From positions 558,001-622,000 of the forward strand of contig CAVXSD010000006.1 in assembly GCA_963764305.1 (NCBI GenBank): a stretch of DNA of 64,000 nt, read 5' to 3'. Positions 8,724 through 17,621 of this stretch are shown piece after piece (the first letter of the stretch is position 1; the number at the start of each line of letters is the position of its first letter). The notes under the pieces were generated by a model. That model did no database searches. It saw only the letters and a program-made list of their open reading frames with translations, and was not told the origin of the DNA. The position numbers and the translations under genes were made by a program. The DNA is from Bog-473 sp963764305 (GTDB lineage Bacteria; Actinomycetota; Acidimicrobiia; Acidimicrobiales; RAAP-2).

Positions 8724-9362
8724 TCATCGGCTGGCCAGCTCGCGCAGCGCGAGGCGGAGCATCTCTTCCACCCCGACATCGTCGCGTAGGCCATCGAGTG
8801 CGGCGCGGATCTCGTCAGGGGCGTAGCCGAGCTCGCTGAGCGCCGCCCGCGCCTCGGCCCGGGACGTACGGGTGCCCCGCAACCCAGGGTCGCCACCCGC
8901 CCCCCACCCCGCCACTGCGGCCGACCCACCGCCCGACAGCGACAGGTCGGGCAGGTCCAGCCGACTCTTGAGTTCGATCAACAGTCGGGCCGCCGTCTTA
9001 CGACCCACACCGGGCACCATGCACAGGGTCTCGTGATCCTCCTCGAGCACCGCCGTGGACAACGCCGCCGGCGACAACGCCGCCATGATGGCCAGCGCCA
9101 GCGCGGGACCGACCCCGTGCGATCCCAGCAACACCTCGAAGCAGCGCCGCTCGTCGTCGTGCAGGAAGCCGTACAGGACGATCGCGTCCTCCCGCACATG
9201 GGTGTGCACGTAGAGTGTCGTCTCGGCACCGCTGCCCGCCGTCACCAGGACGGCCGCCGTCGCCGGGGTGAGGGCCACGCGGTATCCCACGCCGCCGACG
9301 TCGATGATCACCTCGCCCTCGCCGGTGCGCACCACAACCGCTCCACGAAGCAGTCCGATCAC
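8724..9362 (-). CDS. ruvA: RuvA, Holliday-junction binding subunit
   Basis: RuvA forms the tetramer that holds the four-way junction and recruits RuvB. The 212-residue protein has the N-terminal OB fold (starting MIGLLRGAVVVRTGEGEVII), a central helix-hairpin-helix region (LLGSHGVGPALALAIM and VPGVGRKTAARLLIELK) and a C-terminal three-helix domain that contacts RuvB (about 165-212). The linker before it is Gly/Ala rich. The start overlaps the ruvC stop by 4 bases and the stop is 4 bases from ruvB, so the three genes form one tight operon. Confidence 0.95.
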   Translation of the reverse strand: MIGLLRGAVVVRTGEGEVIIDVGGVGYRVALTPATAAVLVTAGSGAETTLYVHTHVREDAIVLYGFLHDDERRCFEVLLGSHGVGPALALAIMAALSPAALSTAVLEEDHETLCMVPGVGRKTAARLLIELKSRLDLPDLSLSGGGSAAVAGWGAGGDPGLRGTRTSRAEARAALSELGYAPDEIRAALDGLRDDVGVEEMLRLALRELASR

Positions 9363-9880
9363 GCTGTTCCCTCCTTGATGAGTGCGGCATCCGTGGCCCG
9401 GCGCAACGGCATGGTGGTCTGGTGGCAGACCGCCAGCGCCAGCGCGTCCGCCACGTCGGGCGGCCCGTCGACCGCCGGCAGGCCCAGCACCTGGGCGACC
9501 ATGCGCTGCACCTGGTCCTTGGTGGCGGCCCCGTAGCCGACCAGGCAGAGCTTCACCTCGTTGGCCGTGTACTGGACGACGTCGCAGCCGCCCTCGGCGG
9601 CGACGAGGAGAGCCAGGCCGCTGGCCTGGCCCACCGACATGGCGGTCTTGGCATTCACCTGGAAGAAGACCCGCTCGACCACGACCGCCCGCGGTCGCAC
9701 CTCCTGCACCAGCGCCCGCAGCTCCGTATGCAGGATCAAGAGCCGCTGGGCGAGCGGCGCCGCCGGATCGGTCTCGATCACCCCGGCCGCGTGGGCCCGC
9801 AGCGCGGCGGTGCCCTCGGCCCGGCCCACGAGCCCGTAGCCGCAGCGTGAAAGCCCGGGATCGATACCCAATACGAACAT
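9359..9880 (-). CDS. ruvC: RuvC, crossover junction endonuclease
   Basis: RuvC cuts Holliday junctions by symmetric nicking. The 173-residue product has the RNase H-like fold with its acidic residues in place: D7 in LGIDPGLSRCGYG, a glutamate in VVVERVFFQ, and the C-terminal pair in DVADALALAVCH. The length matches the family. It is first in the ruvCAB operon, 87 bases downstream of yebC on the same strand, and overlaps ruvA by 4 bases. Confidence 0.95.
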   Translation of the reverse strand: MFVLGIDPGLSRCGYGLVGRAEGTAALRAHAAGVIETDPAAPLAQRLLILHTELRALVQEVRPRAVVVERVFFQVNAKTAMSVGQASGLALLVAAEGGCDVVQYTANEVKLCLVGYGAATKDQVQRMVAQVLGLPAVDGPPDVADALALAVCHQTTMPLRRATDAALIKEGTA

Positions 9881-9967
9881 GCGTTCGTAGGTTAGCCGGG
9901 GGTGTTGCGCAGGGGGCGGATCTGGGTGAGTCCGCCGGGTCGGTGTTGCCGGAACCGGGGCGGCGGA

Positions 9968-10717
9968 TCAGCCTTCGAAGGCGGCCAGGACCTCGTCCGC
10001 GATGTCCGCGTTGGAGTGCACCGCCTGGACGTCGTCGTGGTCGTCGATCGCCTCGAGCAGGCGCACGACCTTCTTGGCCTCGGCCTCGTCGGGGACCGGG
10101 ACCAGGGTGGTGGGCTCGAGGCTGAGGTCGACGGACTCGGGGGTGATACCGGCGCTGTCGAGCGCCTGGCGCACCGACTCGAGGTCGGCAGGCGCGCTGG
10201 TGACGACCCAGGCCGCGCCGTTACCGGTCATGTCCTCGGCGCCGCCCTCCATGGCGATCTCCATGACCTTGTCCTCGTCGTTGTCGAGGCTGACGGTCAC
10301 GATGCCCTTGCGCTCGAACTGCCAGCCGACCGCGCCGGGCTCGGCCATGTTGCCGCCGTTGCGACTGAAGAGGTTGCGCATCTCGGCGCCGGTACGGTTG
10401 CGGTTGTCGCTCAGCGTCTCGACCATGATGGCGACGCCACCGGGGCCGTAGCCCTCGTAGTTGATGGCCTCGTAGCGCACGCCCTCGAGGTCGCCCGTCC
10501 CGCGCTTGATCGCCTTCTCGATCGTGTCGAGCGGGACGCTGGCCGCCCGGGCCTTCTGGTAGGCGGTGCGCAGGGTGGCATTGGCCTCGAGGTCCCCGCC
10601 GCCGTCCCGTGCGGCGACCTCGACGAGGCGGATGCACTTGGCGAAGATCTTGGCGCGGGCCTTGTCCTGGGCGCCCTTGCGGTACTTGGTGGTCGCCCAC
10701 TTCGAGTGACCCGACAT
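9968..10717 (-). CDS. yebC: YebC/PmpR-family protein
   Basis: This is a 249-residue member of the YebC family, whose members act as DNA-binding regulators or, as shown for some, help ribosomes through proline stretches. The N-terminus MSGHSKWATTKYRKGAQDKAR is the family hallmark; the central GYGPGGVAIMVETLSDNRNRT and the MAEPGAVGWQF region are also typical. Length and order next to ruvC are the usual ones. The start has GAGG-type sites within GGAGAGGAACGAGGGAAC just upstream. Family membership is certain; the molecular role here is inferred only from the family. Confidence 0.94.
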   Translation of the reverse strand: MSGHSKWATTKYRKGAQDKARAKIFAKCIRLVEVAARDGGGDLEANATLRTAYQKARAASVPLDTIEKAIKRGTGDLEGVRYEAINYEGYGPGGVAIMVETLSDNRNRTGAEMRNLFSRNGGNMAEPGAVGWQFERKGIVTVSLDNDEDKVMEIAMEGGAEDMTGNGAAWVVTSAPADLESVRQALDSAGITPESVDLSLEPTTLVPVPDEAEAKKVVRLLEAIDDHDDVQAVHSNADIADEVLAAFEG

Positions 10718-10819
10718 GTTCCCTCGTTCCTCTCCCCGCCGGTGCCATCTGTGGTGGGCCGGCGCTGCTGGTTGGCGGTTGGCAGGTGGGGAAACGATTG
10801 TATCGAGGCTGGTCCGGGG

Positions 10820-11419
10820 TCAACCCGGGGCGAGGGCGACGGGGCCGGTGACGGTGACGGCCTCCGCCCTCCACCAGCGGGTAGGTCCCGGGGGGTGCCA
10901 GCTGCGTCGTGGCCGGCGAGCGCAGGGCATCGGTCTGGTTCCAGGACCCGGTGGTCTCCGCGGTGCTGTGTGGGCCGAGCCGGAACCCGAACTCGGCGGG
11001 ACACGAATAGGCGACGGGGCCCGGGTACACGTTGAGGCCCCGGGGGTTGCGGACGACGACGGGAGGGTTCCGCAGGGCCCGACCGTCAGCGTCTGCCACG
11101 CTTGGGGGACGTGCTGGGCCAGCGGTGCGCCGCACGTCGTGCCCCCCGTGTTGCGCAGCCGTACCGCGTAGGTGACCGCCTGCTCGGGGGTGAACGCGTG
11201 CTGTGGAACGGTCACGCTCAGGATCACGTGCTGCGCGTTGCAGTTCTCGAAGCGCAGATGGCCGACCACGTGATTGTTGAGGGGCGGGTGGCTGCCGCCG
11301 CTGATGGCATGCAACCGGCTCTTCAGGAGGGACTTGGGCGGTGGAGAGGCGCTCGAGGCGCTGGTAGACGGAGGGAGTTGGGCCAGGTGTCGTGGCGTCT
11401 TCGTGTTGGTGAAGGCCAT
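10820..11419 (-). pseudogene. Hypothetical protein broken by two compensating frameshifts
   Basis: Reading from ATG 11419, the frame encodes a plausible protein with a beta-rich, Ig-like feel (NHVVGHLRFENCNAQHVILS and AVTYAVRLRNTGGTTCGAPL) as far as VGPCG near 11070. The sense then moves to another frame (NPPVVVRNPRG, then VYPGPVAYSCPAEFGFRLGP, then LAPPGTYPLVEG). Near 10865 it returns to the first frame for VTVTGPVALAPG and the stop. One missing base near 11065 and one extra base near 10868 explain this. No family is recognised with confidence. Either the gene is decaying or the sequence carries two indel errors; I favour the latter because the pattern recurs in this window. The N-terminal ~30 residues are Ser/Pro/Lys rich and the true start may be later. 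Confidence 0.5.
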
Positions 11420-11515
11420 ATCCGTATTCTTCTGAATCCAAGCTTTGGGCAAATACCTGATTTCTTGGTGGTTGGGATCGTCTGGGTGCGTATGCGGCCA
11501 ATACGCTCCGGAGTC

Positions 11516-12553
11516 ATGACGGCTCCCCTCTCCCAGCCCGCCTCGGATTCCGGCGTCGGCCCCCGGTCCCGCTCCCGCCGCCTCCTGCTCGTGGGGGCGG
11601 GCCTCGCCGCCGGGGCTGTGGCCGCGGCGGTCTACAAGCGGTTCGCGGCGCAGAGTGCCGGGGCGGGAGACTCCGGTGCGGACGACGTGAGCGTTGCGCT
11701 CGGTTGGGGCGAGGAAGTGATCCGTCCGGACCATCAGGTCCTGCGGACTCCGGACGGGGCGAAGTTGGCCGTGTGGGATCTGGCCGGGCACGGCCCGGAT
11801 GCCCCCGTGGTCGTTCTCCCCCACTGCTGGGGCTGCAGCCACGAGGTCTGGCTTCCAGTGGCCCGCCGGCTCCGGGAGCTGGGGTACCGCGTGGTGCTCT
11901 ACGACCAGCGGGGCCACGGGGCCAGCACCAGAGGCACCGCTCCGCTTGCGATCGAGACGCTGGCGCACGACCTCGCGGTGGTCCTCAATGCAACCGATGT
12001 GCGCGGCGCGGTGCTGGCGGGGCATTCCATGGGCGGCATGACGATCATGTCCCTCGCGACGCACAGACCCGACGTCCTGAAGGAGCGGGCCAAGGCGACG
12101 GTGCTCGTGGCAACCGCCGCGACGAGCGTGGGCGATCGTTCGGGGCAGAGTGCACGGGTAGCCAGTGCGATGATCGCGTCACCCGTGGTGACGCGGGCGA
12201 TGCGGGCCAAGAATGGCCACCTCTTCGTGCGTTACGCCTTCGGCGAGAGTCCGGTCAGGGCACACGTGGACCTGACCCGGGAGCTCTTCGGGAGCTGCCA
12301 CGGCACGGTGCGCGGAGACTTCCTGCTGGCGTTCGCGACGATGGACCTCTTGGAAGGCATCGCGACGATCGAGGTGCCGACGACCGTGATGGTGGGGAGC
12401 CGTGACGCCCTGACGCTGCCCAGGAAGGCAGAGCAGATCGTGGCGACCGTTCCAGGGGCGCGACTCGTTACCCTGCAGAACAGGGGGCACATGCTTCCGC
12501 TCGAGGATCCCGACGCGGTCACCGACGAGATCGTGAGGGCCGTCACGGGCTAG
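11516..12553 (+). CDS. Alpha/beta-fold hydrolase, membrane-anchored
   Basis: This 345-residue protein is a serine hydrolase of unknown substrate. An N-terminal basic stretch with an Arg-Arg pair is followed by a hydrophobic segment (LLLVGAGLAAGAVAAAVY, about residues 24-41), so it is probably anchored in or exported across the membrane. The catalytic domain has the nucleophile elbow AGHSMGG, the acid in VGSRDALT and the histidine in NRGHMLPLE, in correct order. An HCWGC oxyanion-hole segment lies near the start of the domain. An upstream in-frame ATG at 11492 is possible, but GGAG lies close to 11516. The neighbours are unrelated. Confidence 0.85.
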   Translation: MTAPLSQPASDSGVGPRSRSRRLLLVGAGLAAGAVAAAVYKRFAAQSAGAGDSGADDVSVALGWGEEVIRPDHQVLRTPDGAKLAVWDLAGHGPDAPVVVLPHCWGCSHEVWLPVARRLRELGYRVVLYDQRGHGASTRGTAPLAIETLAHDLAVVLNATDVRGAVLAGHSMGGMTIMSLATHRPDVLKERAKATVLVATAATSVGDRSGQSARVASAMIASPVVTRAMRAKNGHLFVRYAFGESPVRAHVDLTRELFGSCHGTVRGDFLLAFATMDLLEGIATIEVPTTVMVGSRDALTLPRKAEQIVATVPGARLVTLQNRGHMLPLEDPDAVTDEIVRAVTG

Positions 12554-12622
12554 CCACTTACCCAGGTCGAAATCGAGTGCCTGACGGACTCGGGGAAGCG
12601 GGGTATCAGAAGGTTCCGGCGC

Positions 12623-13753
12623 TCATTTTCTCGGCCGGCGCCAGGTCGGCGAGGGCGGGGAGATGAAGACCCTTCCCTGCGGGCTGATGAAGCGCACCTC
12701 GGCCTGGGCGTCACCATCGAGCTTCCAACCCAGCTCGTGCACCCGGCTGTGGTGCGCGACGCAGAGGGTGAGGAGGTTCGACATGACCGTGGGGCCCTGC
12801 TTGGAGGCCCACACGACGTGATGGACGTCGGTCACGTTCCGGCAACCGCAACCCGGGAAGCGGCAGCCGTTGTCCCGACGACGGATCTCGATCCGCTGCG
12901 AGGCGCTCGGATCGCGCTGCAGCGGCTTCTGGTCGAGGCCGCTGCCGTCGGGAGCGTCGAAGGACAGCGTGATGTTTGCATTGCACGCCAGCCGGCGGGC
13001 CACCTCGGCCGAGATCGGGCCTACGCCCTGGATGGAGGCGTGGCCGTACCCGTCGCCGTAGAGGAGCCGGTCCAGGTCGGTGTGCACGATCATGGTGGTC
13101 TGGCCGCCCCCGTGGACGGGCGCCGGGCCGGTGCGCTTCCGGCGACCCTGCTCGATGCAGATGTCGAGCAGGGCGTCCGCGCAGCGGCTTTCGAACCGCA
13201 CGTAATCAGGATCGCCGGCGCTCGGGTGGTCGTTGCGGCGGGCTCGCCCGAGCACGGCGGACTTCACCAGGGCGTAGGCGTCTCCGGTGAGCTGCGCCCA
13301 AAGCAGGCGGCGCTCGTCGTCGAAGCGGACGTACCGGCGTTGGAACTGTGCCGCTGCATCCGTGTCGCTCGCTCCCTTGACCTCGGCCACCAGCTGCCGC
13401 GCCTGCTTCGGCGTCCAATGCTCCGACGCCTGCGCCAGGTCGGCGTCGGTTGCAGACGTGGCGACCGCGGCGAGGGGGGCGAAGACATCGAGCGTCAGGC
13501 GGCCGTCGGACAGCGCACCGGAGAGCGCCGGGAGGTCTCTCACCCTGGCGGCCGCTTCGACCAGCGTGCGGGCGCGTCCTCGGCTGATGTGGCAGTGGGC
13601 GACGAGCCAGTCCCGCATGGACAACGAGCCGTCGCCGCGCCAGGCCTCCGTCCCGTCGAACTCGGCGATGTCACGGAGCATGGCGCCCTCGTGCTCGGAG
13701 ATCACGCGCTCGATGCCGTCCGATGCTCTCCGCCAACTTCGCCGAGCGCGCAT
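12623..13753 (-). CDS. DUF222 / HNH endonuclease-domain protein (13E12-like)
   Basis: This is a 376-residue member of a large actinobacterial family that couples an N-terminal helical DUF222 domain (about 20-250) to a C-terminal HNH nuclease domain. The nuclease part shows CRFPGCGCRNVTDVHHVVWA and LCVAHHSRVHE, with zinc-type cysteines and the catalytic His pair. The frame is open further upstream, but residues before 13753 look non-coding. The ATG at 13753 has only a weak ribosome site, and 13681 is an alternative. Family members occur in many copies in actinobacterial genomes and are often mobile-like, but no flanking repeats were seen here. The function is not established for the family. 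Confidence 0.85.
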   Translation of the reverse strand: MRARRSWRRASDGIERVISEHEGAMLRDIAEFDGTEAWRGDGSLSMRDWLVAHCHISRGRARTLVEAAARVRDLPALSGALSDGRLTLDVFAPLAAVATSATDADLAQASEHWTPKQARQLVAEVKGASDTDAAAQFQRRYVRFDDERRLLWAQLTGDAYALVKSAVLGRARRNDHPSAGDPDYVRFESRCADALLDICIEQGRRKRTGPAPVHGGGQTTMIVHTDLDRLLYGDGYGHASIQGVGPISAEVARRLACNANITLSFDAPDGSGLDQKPLQRDPSASQRIEIRRRDNGCRFPGCGCRNVTDVHHVVWASKQGPTVMSNLLTLCVAHHSRVHELGWKLDGDAQAEVRFISPQGRVFISPPSPTWRRPRK

Positions 13754-13914
13754 CGCTGCCGTAGTCCCGGCTGAGTGGCCTCGTCCGGCGGGCCGATGCA
13801 GGCCCGCCTGTACGAGCCGGATTGGAAGCCGAGGCGGCGGTTGCCATAACGACGAACGGTCCCCTGGGAGATCGGAACGCCGCGCGACTTCGGTGGGCCC
13901 GCCCGAGCTGGCGG

Positions 13915-14823
13915 TCAGCTGATGACGGACGACCCGAAGCGTTCGAGGGTTTCGAGTGCGTGGGCCAGCGAGTCGCCGGGCACGCCGACCCCCGACCACG
14001 TGACGCCGAGCGCCGCCAGCTCCTCGACCGCCGCCAGTTGGGCGTCGGGGTTGAAGTTGTCGCCGGCCGGATTCCCTCCGGCGTTGGAGCCGAACGACAC
14101 GTCGATGGTGGAAGGATCGCGGCCTTCTTCGTCCATGAACTGCCAAAGCTCGTCGAGCATCGGGCGGAGGTCGTCGACGCCCTCGAGCGGCCGCGTCTTG
14201 GCCGTGGTGGCCAAGACCCTGGGCGCGGGAAAGGGGCTCCAGCCATCGCCGTAGCGGGCCACCCGCCGCCGCGAGAGCGTGCTGTTCCCGCCGATCCAGA
14301 TCGGGGGATGCGTCTTCGGCTTCGGATTCGCCGTCTGGCCCTTGGCCGTGAAGGTCATCCCCTGGTGGGCGAACTCATCCTCGCTCCAGACGCCCCGGAT
14401 CACCTCGATCGCCTCGTCGAAGAGCGCGTTGCGCTGCTCGAAGTCGACACCCAGCGCCTGGTACTCGCCCCGCATGTAGCCGGTTGCGACGGCCAGGGTG
14501 AAGCGCCCGTCGGAGAGGGCATCGAGCGTCGCCACCGCCTTGGCCACCACGAACGGATTGCGATAGGGCAGCACGACGATGTTGGGTATGAGGCGCAGCC
14601 GATCGGACACCGCAGCGCAGAACGAGAGCGCCACAAAGGGGTCGAGCGCGTCGTGGCCGCCCGCCTTCAGCCATCGATGGCTCGGGGCGGGGTGGTCGGT
14701 GAAGCCGATTCCCGCGAATCCAGCGGCTTCGGCCACCTGGCAGAAGCGGGTGAGCGCCGGCTTGGTCGTCAACTCAGGGTTATAGGGATGCGTCGTGAGC
14801 GGGTAGGTCACCCAGTAGTTCAT
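13915..14823 (-). CDS. LLM-class F420-dependent oxidoreductase
   Basis: This 302-residue protein has the luciferase-like TIM-barrel fold used by actinobacterial enzymes that bind cofactor F420. Supporting segments are FTDHPAPSHRWL near the start, LRLIPNIVVLPYRNPFVVAK, LSDGRFTLAVATGYMRGEY, and PPIWIGGNSTLSRRRVARYG in the second half. The substrate cannot be told. A TAGGGT box ends 8 bases before the ATG and no Shine-Dalgarno is present, so the mRNA may be leaderless. The stop lies 161 bases from the HNH gene on the same strand. F420 dependence is inferred from the family, not seen directly. Confidence 0.85.
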   Translation of the reverse strand: MNYWVTYPLTTHPYNPELTTKPALTRFCQVAEAAGFAGIGFTDHPAPSHRWLKAGGHDALDPFVALSFCAAVSDRLRLIPNIVVLPYRNPFVVAKAVATLDALSDGRFTLAVATGYMRGEYQALGVDFEQRNALFDEAIEVIRGVWSEDEFAHQGMTFTAKGQTANPKPKTHPPIWIGGNSTLSRRRVARYGDGWSPFPAPRVLATTAKTRPLEGVDDLRPMLDELWQFMDEEGRDPSTIDVSFGSNAGGNPAGDNFNPDAQLAAVEELAALGVTWSGVGVPGDSLAHALETLERFGSSVIS

Positions 14824-14831
14824 GGCGCTGA

Positions 14832-14837
14832 ACCCTA
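14832..14837 (-). promoter_or_regulatory. Candidate -10 box for a leaderless LLM oxidoreductase mRNA
   Basis: The minus strand reads TAGGGT here, ending 8 bases before the ATG at 14823, the distance expected if transcription starts at or next to the start codon. No good -35 was seen. Confidence 0.3.
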
Positions 14838-14922
14838 GTGTTTCGGTCGTCGTCGGCTTCTGGTCGCCCAGCTCTTCCGCTGCCGTCTCGGGGCTTGTGG
14901 GGGGCCGGCTCTAGGCTGCTCC

Positions 14923-14957
14923 ACGTCGCGTCACGTCACGTCACGTCACGTCACGTC
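14923..14957. repeat. Seven-unit 5-bp tandem repeat (ACGTC) upstream of the SDR gene
   Basis: Seven consecutive ACGTC-type units (the second is GCGTC) form a 35-base array ending 31 bases before the SDR start. Each junction makes the palindromic core GACGTC or CACGTC, and two units equal about one DNA turn. It could be slippage or a repeated operator. Confidence 0.9.
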
Positions 14958-14988
14958 TCAGCTTCTGTACAACCGATGGAAGGCGCAC

Positions 14989-15780
14989 ATGCAGCTCGGA
15001 CTCGAAGGCAAGGTGGCGGTCGTCACCGGCGCCAGCAGCGGCATCGGCCTGGCGGCCACACGAGCACTGACGGACGAGGGCGCCCACGTCGTCGCCGGGG
15101 CCCGCAAGAGCACCCCCGAGCTCGAGGCCCTCGTGGAGGCGGGGTCGGTCGAGTCGGTCGAGGTGGACCTCTCGACGCCGTCTGGCCCGGCCGACCTCGT
15201 CGCGGCCGCAGTCGCGGTCGCGCACGGTCGGATCGACATCCTCGTCAACAACGTCGGCGCGGCACAGCCTCGGTTGGGGGGTTTCCTGAGCATCACCGAC
15301 GAGGACTGGGCCGCATCGCTGAACTTGAACCTCATGGCGGCCGTGCGGATGACCCGCGCCGTGCTGCCGTCGATGATCGCTGCCGGCACGGGGACCATCG
15401 TCACGACGAGCTCCGTGAACGCTTTTCTTCCTGACCCGGCCGTCCTCGACTACAGCGCGGCCAAGGCCGCCGTGGCGAACTTCTCCAAGTCGCTCTCCAA
15501 GGAAGTGGCGCAACACGGCATCCGGGTCAACACGGTGAGCCCCGGGCCGGTGTCCACGGCACTATGGCTCGGTGCGGACGGCGTCGCACAGACGATTGCC
15601 CGCGCGACCGGCGGGGACCCCGACGCCGTGGCGCACCAGGCCGCCGCGGACGCCGCGACGGGCCGCTTCACCACGTCCGAAGAAGTGGCGGATCTCATCG
15701 TGTTCCTCGCCAGTGCACACGCCGGCAACGTCACCGGGGCGGACTTCACCATCGATGGAGGGCTCATCAAGACCCTTTGA
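14989..15780 (+). CDS. SDR-family NAD(P)-dependent oxidoreductase
   Basis: This is a 263-residue classical short-chain dehydrogenase/reductase. The nucleotide-binding motif TGASSGIG is at residues 13-20, the structural NNVGA follows, the catalytic serine is in TTSSVNAF, and the catalytic pair is in YSAAKAAV. A GADFTIDGG C-terminal loop is typical of the FabG-like subgroup. Cofactor and substrate are not predictable. A GGAAGG ribosome site precedes the ATG, and a 5-bp tandem array lies upstream. The gene could form a loose unit with the downstream membrane protein (90-base gap), but no functional link is evident. Confidence 0.9.
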   Translation: MQLGLEGKVAVVTGASSGIGLAATRALTDEGAHVVAGARKSTPELEALVEAGSVESVEVDLSTPSGPADLVAAAVAVAHGRIDILVNNVGAAQPRLGGFLSITDEDWAASLNLNLMAAVRMTRAVLPSMIAAGTGTIVTTSSVNAFLPDPAVLDYSAAKAAVANFSKSLSKEVAQHGIRVNTVSPGPVSTALWLGADGVAQTIARATGGDPDAVAHQAAADAATGRFTTSEEVADLIVFLASAHAGNVTGADFTIDGGLIKTL

Positions 15781-15870
15781 CCTGAGCGCAGGGAAGGGCA
15801 CGGCACAGCGCCGCGGCCGTGTGGGAACCGTCCGAGCACAACCTGGAAACCTGAATGGAGGTTCGCGAAC

Positions 15871-16605
15871 ATGACTACGTTCCTGACCGAGGTCCGCGAG
15901 ACCTTGGCTCCCAGCCGGACCGACCGTTTCGGCCCGCTCCCACCACTCCTGGTCGCCATGACGGTGGTCACCGGTCTCGTCGATTCGTTCAGCTACCTGC
16001 TGCTGGGGCACGTGTTCGTCGCCAACATGACCGGCAACGTCGTGTTCCTGGGATTCGCCATCGCGGGAGCCCAGGGCTTCTCGATCGCCGCGTCGCTCGT
16101 AGCTCTGGTGTCATTCGGGCTGGGCTCGGTCCTCGGTGGGCGGATCGGGGCCCAATTCGGCAACCACCGCGGCCACCACATCGCGGTGGCGACCGGTGCC
16201 CAGTCAGTATTGCTGGCCGTCTCGATGATCCTGGCCCTGGTGGGCACGCACCCCTTCGGTTCCGGCGTCCGCTACACCCTCATCGTGGCCCTGAGCCTGG
16301 CCATGGGCGTGCAGAACGCCAGCGTGCGCAGGTTGGCAGTTCCCGACCTGACCACCACTGTGCTCACGCTGACGGTGACGGGAATCGCGGCGGACAGCGC
16401 GCTCGGCGGCGGGAAAGGGTCCAAGTCGGGCCGGCGGCTCATCTCGGTGGCCGCAATGTTCATCGGAGCGCTTGTCGGAGCGGTCCTGGCCCTCCATGTA
16501 CACGTTGCGCTCCCGCTGATCATCGCCTTCGTCATCGTCGTCGTCGTGGCGATCGTGAGCCACTGGACGGGTCGCTCGAACCCACCATGGACCCGCGCCG
16601 ACTGA
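15871..16605 (+). CDS. DUF1275 (YoaK-family) membrane protein
   Basis: This is a 244-residue integral membrane protein with about six hydrophobic helices. It carries the family segments VTGLVDSFSYLLLGHVFVANMTGNVVFLGF near the N-terminus and AMGVQNASVRRLAVPDLTTTVLTLT after the middle. These mark the YoaK/DUF1275 family, whose role is unknown. A GGAGG site lies 9 bases before the ATG. A short hairpin (16637-16653) follows the gene. Family assignment is good; function is unassigned. Confidence 0.85.
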   Translation: MTTFLTEVRETLAPSRTDRFGPLPPLLVAMTVVTGLVDSFSYLLLGHVFVANMTGNVVFLGFAIAGAQGFSIAASLVALVSFGLGSVLGGRIGAQFGNHRGHHIAVATGAQSVLLAVSMILALVGTHPFGSGVRYTLIVALSLAMGVQNASVRRLAVPDLTTTVLTLTVTGIAADSALGGGKGSKSGRRLISVAAMFIGALVGAVLALHVHVALPLIIAFVIVVVVAIVSHWTGRSNPPWTRAD

Positions 16606-16636
16606 GACTGTGAATTCCCCGTGCGATTGCGACGAT

Positions 16637-16653
16637 TCCCGTTCGTGACGGGA
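16637..16653. terminator. Weak hairpin after the DUF1275 gene
   Basis: TCCCGT, a 5-base loop and ACGGGA form a 6-bp stem 31 bases after the stop. No T run follows, so termination activity is uncertain. Confidence 0.25.
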
Positions 16654-16775
16654 GTCTGTGCGCCACACGTCGAATCAGCATTGCCTATCGACATGTACTC
16701 TGCAGCGTGTTGAGCTTGGAGCTGAGCGCGTGCGCGCCATCGTACGGAACCAGTCACTAAGGGGATCACCACACC

Positions 16776-17621
16776 ATGACCACGATCACCGCTGAGGAAC
16801 AGAGCCAGGTCGACGAGGCGAATGCGTCCGGCAAGACACCGGTGGTGTTCATCCATGGCCTCTGGCTTCTTCCGAACAGCTGGGATCGCTGGGCGGCGGT
16901 CTTCGCCGAGGCTGGCTACGCACCCCTGACCCCGGGTTGGCCCGACGACCCGGGGACCGTCGAAGAGGCCAAGGCACATCCCGAGGTGTTCGCCAACAAG
17001 TCGATCGGTGATGTCGCCGAGCACTACGCGACAGTCATCGAGGCACTGGACAAGAAACCGGCGGTCGTCGGCCACTCCTTCGGCGGGCTGCTGGCCCAGA
17101 TGGTGGCCGGACGGGGGATCTCGGCGGTGACGGTGGCCGTCGACGCCGCGCCCTTCCGAGGCGTGCTTCCGTTGCCGATTTCCGCCCTGCGATCGTCTTC
17201 GCCGGTCCTGGAGAACCCACGCAACAAGCACCGGGCCATCCCCCTGACCTTCGACCAGTTCCACTACGCCTTCGCCAACGCGGTCAGCGAGGAGGAGGCG
17301 AAGGAGCTCTTCGAGACCTTCGCGGTGCCTGCCCCCGGTCAGCCCCTCTTCCAGGCCGCCTTCGCGAACATCAACCCCTGGACCGAAGCCAAGGTCGACA
17401 ACGAGAATCCCGACCGCGGTCCGATGCTGATCATCTCCGGGGAGAAGGACCACACCGTCCCCACCTCCATCTCCAAGGCGACCTTCAAGCGACAGCGGCA
17501 CAACAAGGGGGTGACCGAGTTCATCGAGATCCCGAACCGGGGCCACGGCCTGACCATCGACAGCGGCTGGCGCGAGGTCGCCGACACCACGCTCGCGTTC
17601 GTCAGGCGGTTCGCCTCCTGA
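16776..17621 (+). CDS. Alpha/beta hydrolase
   Basis: This 281-residue soluble hydrolase has the oxyanion segment FIHGLWLLPNSW at about 25-36, the nucleophile elbow GHSFGG with Ser at about 101, an acid in ISGEKDHTVP and the catalytic histidine in NRGHGLTID. The N-terminus is short and carries no signal peptide. Proteins of this type act on esters, lactones or epoxides; the exact substrate is not visible. AAGGGG lies about 12 bases upstream of the ATG. A 170-base gap upstream shows no gene. Confidence 0.87.
   Translation: MTTITAEEQSQVDEANASGKTPVVFIHGLWLLPNSWDRWAAVFAEAGYAPLTPGWPDDPGTVEEAKAHPEVFANKSIGDVAEHYATVIEALDKKPAVVGHSFGGLLAQMVAGRGISAVTVAVDAAPFRGVLPLPISALRSSSPVLENPRNKHRAIPLTFDQFHYAFANAVSEEEAKELFETFAVPAPGQPLFQAAFANINPWTEAKVDNENPDRGPMLIISGEKDHTVPTSISKATFKRQRHNKGVTEFIEIPNRGHGLTIDSGWREVADTTLAFVRRFAS

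Noticed and set aside
8720..8929. Longer RuvB N-terminus
   Set aside because: It would overlap ruvA by about 200 bases and encodes residues unlike any RuvB.
13754..14146. Longer N-terminus of the HNH protein
   Set aside because: It overlaps the oxidoreductase gene and has no coding character; the DUF222 domain starts after 13753.
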